A DNA stretch of 64,000 bases from Abelmoschus esculentus (Eukaryota; Streptophyta; Magnoliopsida; Malvales; Malvaceae): the NCBI GenBank assembly GCA_035048815.1, contig JAUCBN010000036.1, forward strand, positions 6,706,001 through 6,770,000, read 5' to 3'. Below the pieces are notes generated by a model. It worked only from the letters and a program-made list of their open reading frames with translations. It made no database searches and was not told the DNA's origin. The position numbers were made by a program, and so were the translations under genes. This document shows positions 11,875 through 25,300 of this stretch, piece by piece. Every line of letters starts with the position of its first letter. Within the stretch, counting starts at the first letter, position 1.

Positions 11875-13405
11875 TTATAATGACTCCGTGGAGCTGCTTG
11901 TACAGAGCATTCTCCTAGGCCTTGTTGTTGATGTCTTTCGTCTGGATCCTTGTGCTGGTGATTGCTGTTGTTTGCCCTGCCGATGCGGTTGAACTCTATA
12001 GGGTAGTGTGCGGTGCATTGGTGTCGTAACATCATCCCCTTCTTCCACCTCGTCCATATTGTCTGTGTTCATGATTTTCGTTGCGCCGCCTATGTGGCAC
12101 TGCCGTGGCAGTGGGTATTTCTGATTCATGGGACGAACTGTGGTATTCATCAATCTCGTGAGACAGTGTATCTCTACTGAGACTGGGCATAGGGATTGGT
12201 TCCCTTTGGGGAGAGTTAAAGACTGCTCGCCTCTTGGATGGCCTTTGGCTGGTAGATGATACTCGGGCAGACTTTGCTGGCCTGGACGATCCGGCAGCAT
12301 GAAATTGTTGGTGCAGCCATGGTTGCGGCCCTAGGGTAGGTGTTGTCTCAGTGTAAAGGGCGGCAGTGACAAACATGTTGGCTGAGAACTCGGGAAATTG
12401 TGCCCCTTGATGTGGGAAGTTTTGCATCATCATATTGGCTAGCGATGTGTTGAAGTCCCGTTGGTAATACATGTAGCGTTGTTGGTGAAGGTCCATAGCT
12501 GCCATCTTCTGCAGAATTTCTTGGTATGGGTCTGTTGCAGCATTTAGCTCGGCAGAGGCTGGTGCTTCTATTGAATACTGCCCTCCGGCGGTGCATTCGG
12601 CAATAAACTACTGCGGTGTTGCCTGGACAGGCTCTGCGTACGTGATCTGTATAACTTGGTGGCAGAAATCTCTTGTCCATCCCTACCGAGTTGGCGTATA
12701 TTCATCCGTTTCTTCGACCGAAACTCCTACATTAATGCACAAGGCAGAGATTAAACATGGGAAATAAAGCGGTCCACGTTCCTTCTTACCACATTCATGA
12801 ATTTCGTGAAGAATGATCTCTCCAATGTTGATGCTTCTCTTCTTGATGATGGACTGGATTAGCACCAGTCTTTTGCGATCCACTGTGTTGTTATGGGAGG
12901 TTGGGATAAGCCGTCTCTTGAAAAAGGTATATCACATCTTGGCCTCGGTTATTAGACTCTGCCTTGTTACCGAACCTTTATGGGCACCGGTTTCCCATGA
13001 GGTGTTACTGTAACAAAGCTCATCTTTAATCTCTTCATAGTCTTGGGTGGTGATGCTGTCTACAAATTCTGTATGAACATCACGTATGGGTGTGAGACCA
13101 TAAAATTCATTGATGACTTTGGCATCAAGTTACACAGGCTTGCCTCGGTAATGGGTAAAGAGGTTGTCCTTGCTCGGTCTATGTGCGTAAAATTCTCTCA
13201 CAATTGTGGCGTTCGCCGTTGGAGGCTCTAGGCAAAATGCCTCCCAATCTTGATACTGAATCTTGTTGAACAAGTATGATTCAATGCCGAAGTATATCTC
13301 ATTGGTCTTTTGAAATCCTTGTTCTTCCTATAATTGCCGAGCAACGAATGAGCGGTGGAATCGGTCAACAACAGTGGCAGGGGCGAATCTTATGTAAGAA
13401 GCCAT
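11875..13405 (-). pseudogene. ORF2 pseudogene, full length, element B
   Basis: The start ATGGCTTCTTAC at 13405 aligns with the ORF2 start of element C. The N-terminal half contains the ORF2 domain (NATIVREFYAH, LIPTSHNNTVDRKRLVLIQS, then RDFCHQVIQITYAEP). The C-terminal part is Gln/Pro-rich with a conserved DPYQEILQKMAAMDLHQQRY segment and a basic RPSKRR cluster that could be a nuclear localisation signal. Frames 11875-12300, 12032-12505 and 12683-12883 hold successive parts. Several stops and at least two frameshifts break it. It sits between gag-protease and the 3' untranslated region, where pol lies in element D. The family name is tentative and the function unknown. Confidence 0.78.
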
Positions 13406-13556
13406 TGATTGTTCATGAAAAATGGTTTGAGAAATTCTGGAGTAAGAGAGAGAGTTCTGAAAATTTCAAGAGATTGGAGAGATAGTGAGAGCAAGATTAT
13501 TCAAGAAAGCAAAAGTAGCAAGAATGCAAGAGTAAATAATGCACAGTAATGAGTTT

Positions 13557-13567
13557 GCTTATATAGG
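13557..13567 (-). promoter_or_regulatory. Internal TATA box upstream of ORF2 (element B)
   Basis: CCTATATAAGC on the minus strand lies about 150 bases before the ORF2 ATG, followed by a CT-rich leader. Element C has the same box at the same spacing. The intergenic stretch 13568-13874 holds no gene but contains copies of the CTGCCGCGACAG-type palindrome. Confidence 0.6.
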
Positions 13568-13874
13568 CTGTAAAAATATGACTGTTAAAAATATAGCCGT
13601 TAGGCATTTACTACCTTGATGCACAGTTACTGCCACGACGGGTTTCTCGGTAGAGAGCCGTTACACTGTTTCTGCCCGTTAGAAATTCTACGGCTCTAAC
13701 ACAGTGCACTGCCGCGACAGTAAACTTTCTGTTGTGGCATAATTTTTCTGCATTCGTTGTTTATTTATTCTAAAAAAAACAAGACAGAAAAACATGAAAT
13801 ACTGAAAATACAACATAAAATACTAAAAATAATAAACTAATCCTAATATAATAACTAAAATGGAAGGGAAGAGA

Positions 13875-16369
13875 TTATGTTACTTGTGGAGTGCATGTAA
13901 ATTCATCTCCCACTTTTATTATCTCTTTCTGGCCCGTATCTTTCTTCATGAGTTGGTCAGTCCCTTCAGTACATTCAACTTCTCCTTTGGGTTTTATTCG
14001 TTTACCGAATAGTCTGCCGAGCGTGCTACCCAGGCAGAATGTTTTAGTACCCTGATTTGGTGTATGGAGAGCCTTATATTCTGCTGGAGCATCTGAATTT
14101 GTAAGATTCTGAAAGGCGTTCAACTTAACTTGTTGATCATTTATCTGCATTGTGAGCTTGCCATTTTCCACATCGATGATGGTGCGTCCAGTAGCAAGGA
14201 AAGGTCGACCCAATATGATTGGTGCATTATCGTCGGCCTCACAGTCAAGGACAAGAAAGTCGGCAGGAAATATAAACTTGTCGACCTTCACCAGAATGTC
14301 CTCAATTTTTCCTTCAGGATGCACATAGGACCGATACACAAGTTGGAGCAGTACTGTTGATGATTTTGCCCGTCCTATTCCAAGTTTTTGAAAAACTGAT
14401 TTGGGCATAAGGTTGATGCTTGCTCTAAGTCGCATAGGGCCTTTCTTTTATAACCATCCCCAATTACACAGGGGATTGTGAAGCATCCAGGATCCTTTAG
14501 CTTTGGCGGCATGCGATTATGCAACATGGCCATGCAACCTTCAGTGTCTGCCACTGTTTCAAATTCCCCTAGCATTCATCATTTTTATAACATGTCCTTT
14601 AAGAACTTGGCATAGTTGGGCATTTGTTCAATAGCCTCAACTAGTGGCAAGTTGATATTGACTTGCTTTAATATGTCTAGGAATTTCTGAAATTCGTGGT
14701 CCTGTTTATGCTTCTTTAACCTCTGCGGGAAAGGAGGTGGTGGTCTTATGTCCTCTAGGTTTCCTTGGATATTGAGTTTAATACCTGGGGTGAACTTATC
14801 TGCAGTTGCCTCGGCAGGTGGTTCTGATACTGCTGGTTCTACTGCCGTGGCAGTGCTTTCGGTAGGGTCCTGCTCAGCTTCTGAGTCCTTATGATGTTGC
14901 TTTTCTGGTTGGACTCTATCAGTTGAGGTCCATTCTTTATCTTTTAATTTTAGGCCACTTCTTGTTGTAATTACCTTGCATTGCTCGTGGCCTGACACCT
15001 TAGCAACTTCAGTATTGCTAGGGAAACCCCCTGGTGGTCGAGTATTTTGTCGTTGGGCAAATTGACCAACTTGGTTTTCTAGAGATTTTATTGCGGCCTC
15101 CTAATTCTGCAGTCTTATCTCAGTTCGGTTCATGAAGTCATTAGTACGCTTCATGAAGCGACTATTCTCGATCATGTAAGCATCAGTCTTTATCATAAAA
15201 GCCGTGAGAGAATCTGCCAATGCGTTCAGAGACTGTTGCTGTTGTACCTGCTGATGTGGCATGGACTGTTGAATGTGCTATTGCGGCAGGTTCTGAATTT
15301 GGTACTGGAATCCAGAGGCTTGATTAATTGGATTTAAGGCATTGTTGGGGTTACTCTATGAAAAGTTTGGATGCCTTTTCCAAGATGGGTTATAATTGTT
15401 GGACATTATTTGATTGTTTTTGTTATAGTTTCCAACATATAGGCTGTTTTCCTCATCTTGCATGTAATCAGATGAGTTAACTGCTTTAACCTCATGTATA
15501 TTTCTCTGGGCTTGCATATTCTGAACCATCTTGGTCAGAGAAGCCAATTTTTCTGCCACCGAACTGGGTGTGTCTAATTCATGGGCTGTGGCATGACGTC
15601 TCATTCCTCCTCGCCGTGATGTGAGAAATTGGAAGTCGTTCCTTGCGAGTTTGTTCAGAATCTCAATGGCCTCCGCGGTTGCTCTATCCAAAAGTGTCTC
15701 ATTTGCGGAAACGTCTAGCATCATCCTTGTGGATGCATTGGTAGCATTATAAAACATGGAGACTTGTGTCCACAAGGGAAAACCATGTAGTGGGCATTTG
15801 TTTAACAATTTTCTGTAGCGTTCTCATGCCTCATACATCGGTTCATCATCATCCTGCCGAAATAATGTGATTTCATTACGGATGCGATCATATAGAGATT
15901 TTTCGGGTTAAACCTCGTAATGAATTCTCGGTAGAGTTTCTCCCAAGATCCTATGGATCCTGCTGGATTTCCATTTAACCAAGTTTTCGTACACTTCCAT
16001 GAAAGCTTTGAGATGCTGCCTTGCATCTTCAGTAGCAGACCCACTAAACTGTCCAATTGTGTTCAACATGTTGAACATCACTGGTTTGAGCTCAAAGTGA
16101 GTTGCTTCAATTTCTGGGGTGACTACGCCAGGGTTTAGTCTGGTTAGGTCTTCCACCAGAAAGTCTCTAATAGTGGGTTGCCTCAGCAATGGTTGTGGCA
16201 GTGGTTGCTGCGGCATTGCTAGTGGCAGTACATTATGGTCAACAGGTGAAATTTGTCCTCTTGGTGGATCATCCATGACTTGAAACAGGTTGCGCCTCAG
16301 ATGGTTTCCTGTGCGTTCGATTTAAAGGTCCAATTCATACAATGAACCACTCGGGTTTACCTTGGTCAT
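13875..16369 (-). pseudogene. gag-protease pseudogene, element B
   Basis: The start at 16369 matches the sister copies. Readable blocks are 15908-16276 (gag N-terminus), 15356-15808, 14585-14998 and the protease at 13875-14435, which ends TCTPQVT. The Gly-rich protease active-site segment is damaged by a frameshift near 14430. A 77-bp deletion near 15985 fuses gag at GAAGTGT to GAAAACTTGG and shifts the frame. Element D has a deletion at the same place. The zinc knuckle is missing near 15470. It encoded capsid and protease. Confidence 0.87.
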
Positions 16370-16477
16370 ACACCAAATAAATCAAATTTAATAATAAAAA
16401 ATAAATAATTAAAATTAAAGTTAGATAAAGAATGGTTAAAGAGCAAAAAAATAAAGAAAAACAAAATTTAGTTGCCA

Positions 16478-16496
16478 ATCCCCGGCAACGGCGCCA
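16478..16496 (-). other. Primer binding site, tRNA-Asp type (element B)
   Basis: The minus strand reads TGGCGCCGTTGCCGGGGAT, an exact complement of the plant tRNA-Asp 3' end. Confidence 0.9.
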
Positions 16497-16502
16497 AAAA
16501 CT

Positions 16503-17849
16503 TGATGAGTGTAATAAAAGCGCAATTGAGTGCAAGTGTACACGTCGCCAAGTAATAAAATGATAAGTATATCGTGTATAATCTCCACAGGAATTGGTAT
16601 ACTTAATATGTCTCCCCTTGTTCCCTTGCTCCTGAAAATAAAGTAAAAACACAGATGAGTTTATTTGTTTAACTAACTAAATAATTAAATAACAAAACAT
16701 AAAATAAAATGTTGAGAACAATATAGAGAAAGTGGGTAGGATCCAGCTGCGTCAATCAGTGGATTCGATTGATCTTCTTCTTGTCCAATGCAATCACACA
16801 ACACTGCTTCGACAGTACTGCAGATATAACCTCGGCAGCATTGGTGTTCTCTGTCGCGGCAATCTCTTGCTCTTGGGTAGAGGCATCAAAGTTCAGCAAA
16901 GTGTCCGTAGTTGAATCCGCTTATCTCTAAGTCAGAGTGTTGTTGATGACTGGTCCTTGATGATACCTCTCGGCGTAAATCAACGATAACCACCAACCAA
17001 TCCAACACTTCTTTTAGTTGCTGAAACTCTTAACCTATCTCTAGGCCGAGTTAGTGTCTACAACACCGTACTTATCCCTTTTGTGAATCTACACCTCTCG
17101 ATACTAGATAAATATATTACTTATAAACTTTTCTCTCGAGCTTGAATACAAGAACAAGGAATGGCAATAGGATAAGCAAACTTTGATATTATTATTGCAT
17201 AAGAACAAAGAAACAAGAATCAATCTCCTCTCACTAATATCTACAACCTTCACCTATCTCTAAGAAATTTAGAACATAATATCATTTAAGTACAATTCTT
17301 AGGGAGAAGGATTTCTCTAAAAATCGGCTCTCCAAACAATGTGGTCGGCTAGGGTATATATAGTCTTAGCCTAGGGCAAACCTTTCCTAAATAGACTTCA
17401 ACTTGGAGTAAGAAACAAGTCTTCTTCAAGGGATCTGATATTTCCAAGTTTGCCGCCTTCAAGAAGGGTTTTCTCGCTTGGTCTTTGACTTGGGCTTTTA
17501 GCGCGCTAGCCTGGTCCAATTAGTGCGCTGCATCTTCCAGAATGTTCTCTATATTTTTATCTTTCATTGCGCCTCCAATGTTGGTGTTGTCACTCTGGAT
17601 TCTACTGTGGCCTTGTCTTCTGCCTCGACCTCAACATTGCTTCACTGCCGCTTCTGCCCTGGATATTCCTGCATGTATAGAATATGTAATAATACATGCA
17701 TTCTCTATAAATATTGACTTTGTAAGTAATGATAACAGAATATCCAATATTTGCGCAAAGAGTCCATATTTCAGTTCAAGTTGGTGTATAATAGATGCAT
17801 AAAGTATCATGAGAAGGGTAGTAAATAACTGCCTTTTAGGCACTCATCA
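16503..17849 (-). repeat. Element B 5' LTR (family 1)
   Basis: This LTR is 1347 bp, with TGATGAGTG at 17849 and TATATATA at 17355-17362 on the minus strand. It is the partner of 2384-3729. Confidence 0.93.
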
Positions 17850-18064
17850 AGTATCCTAGAGCCAAGCCTTCAAAACAGATCCTAACTATGGTAAGGAGAA
17901 AGATTTTTATTGCCTTTAAGAATAAACTAAGACAATAATGATGAAGAGCAATGCAAAAGTATGGCAACAGTTTTAAGTACAGTGGTGGATATAAAACAAA
18001 AAAAAATTATCACTAAAAGCTTCCTTTTCATGGCAAGGCCGCGATAGTAGATAGCCTCAGCAAT

Positions 18065-18109
18065 GGCTCTACACCCCCAAACTCAAACCAAGTATTGTCC
18101 TCAATGCTT
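18065..18109 (-). other. Upstream hairpin plus polypurine-like module (element C)
   Basis: On the minus strand AAGCATTGAGGACAATACTT (18090-18109) is followed by GGTTTGAGTTTGGGGGTGT. One stem position is a G-U pair. Confidence 0.6.
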
Positions 18110-18585
18110 AATTCAGGGGTAGGCAGTAGGTAAAAATATATAAGCAGAGAAAAATATTAGAAAATAGTTTATATTGACAACAATAAAGAAGAACAATTAA
18201 TATGATTTGGAAGAACTTTTTTCCACAATCTGTCTTCTCGGTCTGGTTGTTGATGGTTGTGCCCTTGGTGTTGGTGATGGATTTACTCTTCTCGGCGGCT
18301 GAAATCTCATTGGTGTGGCACTTTTTATTGTAGCATTGACTTCTTCTCCTCCTTCATCTTCTGTATCCATGATTTCAGTGCTTCTAGCATTTTTCGGATC
18401 TGCCCCGGCAGGCTGGATACTGGGCTCGGCAATTGATGCGCTCTGATGAATGTAGGCATCTATCTCAGCTGATAGACTGCCCATTGGTATCGGTGATCTA
18501 GGGGGAGTCATGAAAACTCCCCTTCTCTTTGAAGGTCTTCTGCTTTTGGATGATGCCGCGACAGTGTCTGTTGCCCTAGATGGGT

Positions 18586-19925
18586 TGATGAGTGCCTAAA
18601 AGGCAGTTATTTACTACCCTTCTCATGGTACTTTTCACATCTATATTAAACCAACTTGAGCTGAAATATGGACTCTTTGCATAATATAGGATATTCCGTT
18701 ATCACTACTCACAAAGATGAAATTTATAGAGAATGCAGATATTATTACATATTCTATACATGCAGAAATATCCAGGTCCGAAGCAGCAGTGAAGCAGTGT
18801 TGAGGACGAGGCAGGAGACAAAGCCGCGACAGCATCCAGAGTGGCAGCATCAACATTGTAGGCGCAATGAAATATAAAAATATAAAGAACATTCTAGAAG
18901 ATGCAGAGCACCAATTGGACCAGGCTAGCGCACTAAAAGCCCAAATCAAAGACCAAACAGGAAAATCCTTCTAGAAGGCGGCAAACTTGGAAATATCAGA
19001 TCTCATGAAGAAGACTTGTTCCTTACTCCAAGTTAGAGTCTATTTAGGAAAGGTTTGCCCTAGGTTAAGGCTATATATAACCTAGCCGGCCACATTGTTT
19101 AGAGAGCCGATTTTAGAGAAACTCTTCCCCCTAAGAATTGTACCTATCGACATTATATTCTAAATTTCTTAAGGATAGGTGAAGGTTGTAGATATTAGTG
19201 AGAGGAGATTGTTTCTTGTTTCTTGTTCTAATACAATAATAATATCAAAGTTTGCTTATCCTATTGTCATTCCTTGTTCTTGCATTCAAGCTCGAGAGAG
19301 AAGTTTGTAAGTAATATATTTATCTAGCATCGAGAGGTGTAGATTCACAAAAGGGATAAGTACGGTGTTGTAGACACTAACTCGGCCTAGTGATAGGTTA
19401 AGAGTTTCAGCAGCTAAAAGAAGTGTTGGATTGGTTGGTGGTGTTATCGTTGATTTACACCGAGAGGTATCGTCAGGGACCAGTCATCAACAACACTCTG
19501 ACTTAGAGATAAACGGAGTCAACTACAGACACTTTGATGAACTTTGATGCCTCTGCCCAAGAGCAAGAGATTGTCGCGATAGAGAATACTAATGCTACCG
19601 GGGTTGTATCTGTAGTACTGTTGAAGCAGTGTTGTGTAATTGCATTAGATAAGAAGAAGATCAATCGAATCCACTAATTGACGCAGCTGGATCCTACCCA
19701 GTTTCTCTATATCGTTCTCAATCTTTCTTTTATGTTTTGTTATTTAATTATTTAGTTAGTTAAACAAATCCACTTATATGTGTTTTTATTTTTCAGGAGC
19801 AAGAGAACAAGGGGAGTCATATTAAGTATACCAATCCCTGTGGAGACCATACACGATATACTTATCACTTTATTACTTAATGACGTGTACACTTGCACTT
19901 AATTACGCTTTTATTGCACGCATCA
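18586..19925 (+). repeat. Element D 5' LTR
   Basis: This LTR is 1340 bp, the same length as the 3' LTR. It has CTATATATAA at 19071-19080 as a likely TATA box and ends in GCATCA. Confidence 0.94.
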
Positions 19926-19931
19926 AGTTTT

Positions 19932-19950
19932 TGGCGCCGTTGCTGGGGAT
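19932..19950 (+). other. Primer binding site, tRNA-Asp type (element D)
   Basis: TGGCGCCGTTGCTGGGGAT has one C-to-T change from the perfect tRNA-Asp complement. Confidence 0.85.
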
Positions 19951-20059
19951 TGGCAACTAAATTTTGTTTTCTTTATTTTATTGCTCTTTAACCATTCTTT
20001 ATCTAACTTTAATTCTAATTATTTATTTTTCTTATTATTAACTTTGGTTTATTTGGTGT

Positions 20060-22374
20060 ATGACCAGGGTAAACCCGAATGGTCCATTGTATGAATTAGA
20101 CCCTGAAATCGAATGCACAGGACACCATCTGAGGCGCAACCTGTTTCAAGTCATGGATGATCCACCAAGAGGACAAATTCCACATGTTGACCATAATGTA
20201 CTGCCACTAGCAATGTCGCAGCAGCCACTGTCGCAACCATTGCTGAGGCAGCCCACTATTAGAGACTTTCTGGTGGAAGACCTAACCGGACTAAACCCTG
20301 ACGTAGTCACCCCACAAATTGAAGCAACTCACTTTGAGCTCAAACCAGTGATATTTAACATGTTAAACACAATTGGACAGTTTAGTGGGTCTGCTACTGA
20401 AGATGCAAGGCAGCATCTCAAATCTTTCATAGAAGTGTGAAAAAACTTGGTTAAATGGAAATCCAGCAGGATCCATAGGATCTTGGGAGAAACTCTACCG
20501 AGAATTTATTACGAGGTTTAATCCGAAAAATCTCTATGATCGCATCCGTAATGAAATCACATCATTTCGGCAGGATGATGATGAACCGATGTATGAGGCA
20601 TGGGAACTCTACAGAGAATTGTTAAACAAATGCCCACTACATGGTTTTCCCTTGTGGAAACAAGTCTCCATGTTTTATAATGCTACCAATGCATCCACAA
20701 GGATGATGCTAGATGCTTCCGCAAATGGGACACTTTTGGATAGAGCAACCGCGGAGGCCATTGATATTCTGAACAAACTCGCAAGGAACGACTTCTAATT
20801 TCCCATATCAAGGCGAGGAGGAATGAGACGTCATGCCACAGCCCATGAATTAGACACACCCAGTTCGGTGGCAGAAAAATTGGCTTCTCTGACCAAGATG
20901 GTTCAGAATATGCAAGCCCAGAGAAATATACACGTGGTTAAAGTAGTTAACTCATCTGATTACATGCAAGATGAGTAAACTAGCCTATATGTTGGAAACT
21001 ATAACAGGAACAATCAAATAATGTCTAACAATTATAACCCATCTTGGAAAAGGTATCCAAACTTTTCATGGAGTAATCCCAACAATGCCTTAAATCCAAT
21101 TAATCAAGCCTCTGGATTCTAGCACCAAAGTCAGAACCTGCCGCAGCAGCACATTCAACAGTCCATGCCACAGCAGCAGGTACAACAACAACAGTCTCTG
21201 AACGCATTGGCAGATTCTCTCACGGCTTTCATGACAAAGACTGATGCATACATGACAGAGAATAGCCGCTTCATGAAGCGTACTGATGACCTCATGAACC
21301 GAACTGAGATGAGACTACAGAACCAGGAGGTTGCGATTATGTCTTTAGAAACCCAAGTTGGTCAATTTGCCCAACGTCAAAACACTCAACCACCAGGGGG
21401 TTACCTAGCAATACTGAGGTTGCTAAGGTATTAGGCAACGAGCAATGTAAGATAATTACGACAAGAAGTGGCCTACAATTAAAAGATAAAGAAGGGACCT
21501 CAGCCGATAGAGTCCAACCAGAAAAGCAACATCATGATGACTCAAAAGTTGAGAAGGACCCTACCGAAAGCACTACCGCGGCAGCAGAACCAGCAGTACC
21601 TGAACAACCTGCCGAGGCAGATGCAGATAAATTCACCCTAGGTATTAAACTCAATATCCAAGGAAACCTGGAGTACATAATACCACCACCTCCTTTCCCG
21701 CAGAGGTTAAAAAGCACAAACAGGACCACCAATTTCAGAAATTCTTAGACATCTTAAAGCAGATCCATATCAACTTGCCACTAGTTGAGGCTATTGAAAA
21801 AATGTCCAACTATGCCAAGTTCTTAAAGGACATAGTATCCAAACGACGAAGGCTATGGGAATTTAAAACAGTGGCAGCCACTGAAGGTTGCATGGCCATG
21901 CTACATTATCGCATACCGCCTAAGCTAAAGGATCCTGGATGCTTTACAATCCCCTGTGCGATTGGGGATGGTTACAAAGGAAATGCCCTATGCGACTTGG
22001 GAGCAAGCATCAATCAAATGCCCAAATCAGTTTTTCAAAAACTTGGAATAGGGCGGGCAAAACCAACAACAATACTGCTCCAACTTGTGGATTGGTCCTA
22101 TGTGCATCCTGAAGGCAAAATTGAGGACATTCTGGTTAAGGTCGACAAGTTTATATTTCTTGACGACTTTCACGTCCTTGATTGTGAGGCCGACGGCAAT
22201 GCACCGATCATATTGAGTCGACCTTTCCTTGCTACTAGACGCATCATCATCGATATAGAAAATGATGAGCTCACAATGCGGATAAACGATCAACAAGTCA
22301 AGATCAATGTTTTTCATACGCTTAAAAATCATGACAATCCAAAAGAATACCAAGTATCAAAGACCTTAGACTAA
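20060..22374 (+). pseudogene. gag-protease pseudogene, element D
   Basis: The start at 20060 gives MTRVNPNGPLYELDPEIE. Gag is readable to 20440, where a deletion of about 77 bp at GAAGTGT shifts the frame into a stop. It resumes around 20520-20798, and 21165-21434 holds a Gln-rich and coiled-coil-like segment. The protease block at 21775-22374 has CDLGAS as the active site and ends differently from A-C: after the INVFH segment it runs into a pol-linker-like sequence instead of the TCTPQVT tail. Stops such as TAG at 21119 are C-to-T changes relative to sister copies. The zinc knuckle is missing near 20955. Confidence 0.88.
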
Positions 22375-25300
22375 GACATAATACAACCATGTCTGGAAAA
22401 TAATTGCCCCGACAGCGTCATCAGCAATTCTAAGCATCACTACCACGACAGTGCAGAGGATGATTGCTATACCCATGCTCTGAACAAAGTACACGAAATC
22501 GAGAGCCTTGAAGCACAAGAAATTGAGGAATAAACTGGAAAACCCACTTTCCAGGTACTCATATTACACCTTTGAATTATCCAAGAAAGGATAATGAGCC
22601 CACAAGTATGGAGCCAGTAATCACTGAATTAAAACCCTTGCCTGCCAATTTAAAGTATGTTTATTTGGGACCCAACCACACAATGCCTGTAATCATTTCT
22701 TCTAAGCTGCAGCTGAAACAGGAACAAAGCTTAATAGAAGTGCTGCGGTAGCATAAGACAACACTAGGGTGGACAACTGATGACATAAAAGGAATAAGCT
22801 CAGCCGTTTGTATGCATAAAATCATATTAGATAAAGGTCAAAAAAACCCCGTGGAGGCCCAGAGGGGACTTAACCATACCATGAAGGAGGTAGTTCATAA
22901 GGAAATAATTAAGTGGCTTGATGCTTGAATCATTTATCCTATCTCTGACAGTGAATGGGTAAGCCCAGTACAATGTGTGCCCTAAAAAGGTGGCATGACT
23001 GTCATAACCAATGAGAACAATGAGTTAATCCCAACAAGAACTGTGATAGGGTGGAGAGTTTGTATGGACTATCGAAAGTTAAACAAAGCAACAAAGAAAG
23101 ACCATTTTCCTCTACCCTTTATTGATGAGATGCTTGACAGATTGGCTGGTAAATCCTATTATTGTTTCCTTGATGGTTATACAGGATATAACCAAATTTC
23201 TATTGCTCTCGAAGACCAAGCAAAAACCACATTCACCTGCCCGTATGGAATATATGCTTTTAGAATAATGTCGTTCGGCCTTTGCAATGCCCCGGCCACT
23301 TTCTAGAGATGCATGATGGCAATTTTTTCAGATATGATAGAAGATTTCATGGAAGTATTAATGGATGATTTTTCCGTCTTTGGGGATAACTTTGCTCACT
23401 GCCTCGGAAATTTGGAGAAAGTATTATAAAGATGTGAGGAAACCAATTTAGTCCTCAATTGGGAAAAATGTCACTTTATGGTAAACGAGGGCATAGTACT
23501 GGGCCATAAAATATCATCAGAAGGAATTGAGGTTGATAAAGCCAAGATTGATGTGATAAAGAATTTACCTTCACCCATCTCTGTGAAAGGCATTCGAAGC
23601 TTCTTGGGACATGCAGGTTTTTATAGAAGGTTTATCTCTAACTTTTCTACAATTTTTAAACCTCTTTGTAACCTACTTGAGCAGGATAGAAAATTTGAAT
23701 TTACCGACGAATGTACTGAAGCATTCGAGACCCTAAAGGAAAAGCTAGTTACATCACCGATAGTGGTCCTACCAGATTGGACCCTACCCTTCGAGTTAAT
23801 GTGTGATGCAAGTGATCATGCTTTCGGGGAAGCACTTGGACAAAGGAAAAACAATATCTTATATGTTATTTACAACGCTAGCAAGACACTCAATGGTGCT
23901 CAGGTAAATTACACTACAACCGAGAAAGAATTACTAGTAATAGTGTTTGCCTTTGATAAGTTTCGTTCATATCTCATTGGGACTAAAGTTACCGTCCATA
24001 TAGACCACTCGGCGCTTAAATACCTTTTCTCCAAAAAGGAGGCCAAAACAAGATTGATAAGATGGATTCTTCTGCTACAAGAGTTCGATGTGGAGATAAA
24101 AGATAGAAAAGGTACTGAGAACAAAGTAGCTGATCATTTATCCAGACTGGAAAATGAAGGCTATAACAATGAACTGGAAGACATACAAGACACCTTTCGA
24201 GGTGAACAAATATTGCATATCGTAATAAATGATGATGATACTGCCGCGGCAACACCCACAGCAGTACATGATTATGATTCCCAGACACTACTTGAGTATA
24301 TTTCAGAATCTATTAAGGAAGACATACAGGCAGTAACGATAATTCCCTGGTACGCTGATCTTTTTAACTTTTTAGTCAGTGGTATAATTCCTTATAACTT
24401 AAACTATAATGAAAAAAGAGGTTTCAGCATAATGTCAAGCATTATTTCTGGGACGAACCTCTCTTGTTTCGACAATGTGTAGATCAGGTTATACGACAAT
24501 GTGTACCAGAAGAGGAACAACAAGCAATTCTTCAACAATGTCACGATCTATCGTGTGGAGGACATTTTGGCGAAAATAAAACAACAATGAAAGTGCTTCA
24601 ATCAGGATTTTATTGGCCAACGCTTTTCAAAGATGCCCACCTCTATTGCAAGGCTTTTGATCGATGCCAAAGGACGGGCAATATATCTAGACGAAACGAG
24701 ATGCTACAAAAGCCAATACTAGAAGTAGAATTATTCGATGTATGGGGAATAGATTTTATGGGACCATTTCCTTCATCTCAAGGAAATCTCTACATCCTAG
24801 TAGCATTTGATTATGTGTCCAAATGGGTTGAAGCAATCGTCACACCCCATAATGACGCCAAGACAGTACACAAATTTCTCAAGAAGAACATATTCACAAG
24901 ATTTGGAATACCAAGAGCCATCATTAGCGACGAAGGTAAGCACTTTGACAATAGGCTCATTGCCGAGACACTAAAGAAAATAGGTTTCACTCATAAAATG
25001 GCCACGGCATATCATCCACAAATAAATGGCCAAGCTGAACTTGCAAATAGGGAATTGAAACAAATCCTCAAAAAGGTAGTACACACTTCTAGAAAGGATT
25101 AGTCTCATCGGCTTGATGATGCTTTGTGGGCGTATAGAATAGCTTACAAAACGCCCTTGGGGATATCGCCCTATAGATTAGTATTTGGAAAAGCTTGTTA
25201 TTTATCCGTGGAAATTGAGCATAGAGCTTACTGGGAAGTAAAGAATCTAAATATGGAATGGGAAAAAGCTGGCCAAAAACGACTACTGGACCTTAATGAA

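Larger units (their letters stand above)
2384..17849 (-). mobile_element. Element B: Athila-like non-autonomous element (gag-protease-ORF2), LTR family 1
   Basis: The LTRs are at 2384-3729 (3') and 16503-17849 (5'), with an exact 5-bp target duplication AGTAT at 2379-2383 and 17850-17854. B's own sequence is about 8.2 kb once element A is removed. It carries a tRNA-Asp primer site, gag-protease, a TATA box, ORF2 and a hairpin-rich 3' untranslated region, with no reverse transcriptase or integrase. It is inserted in the 3' untranslated region of C. Confidence 0.93.
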
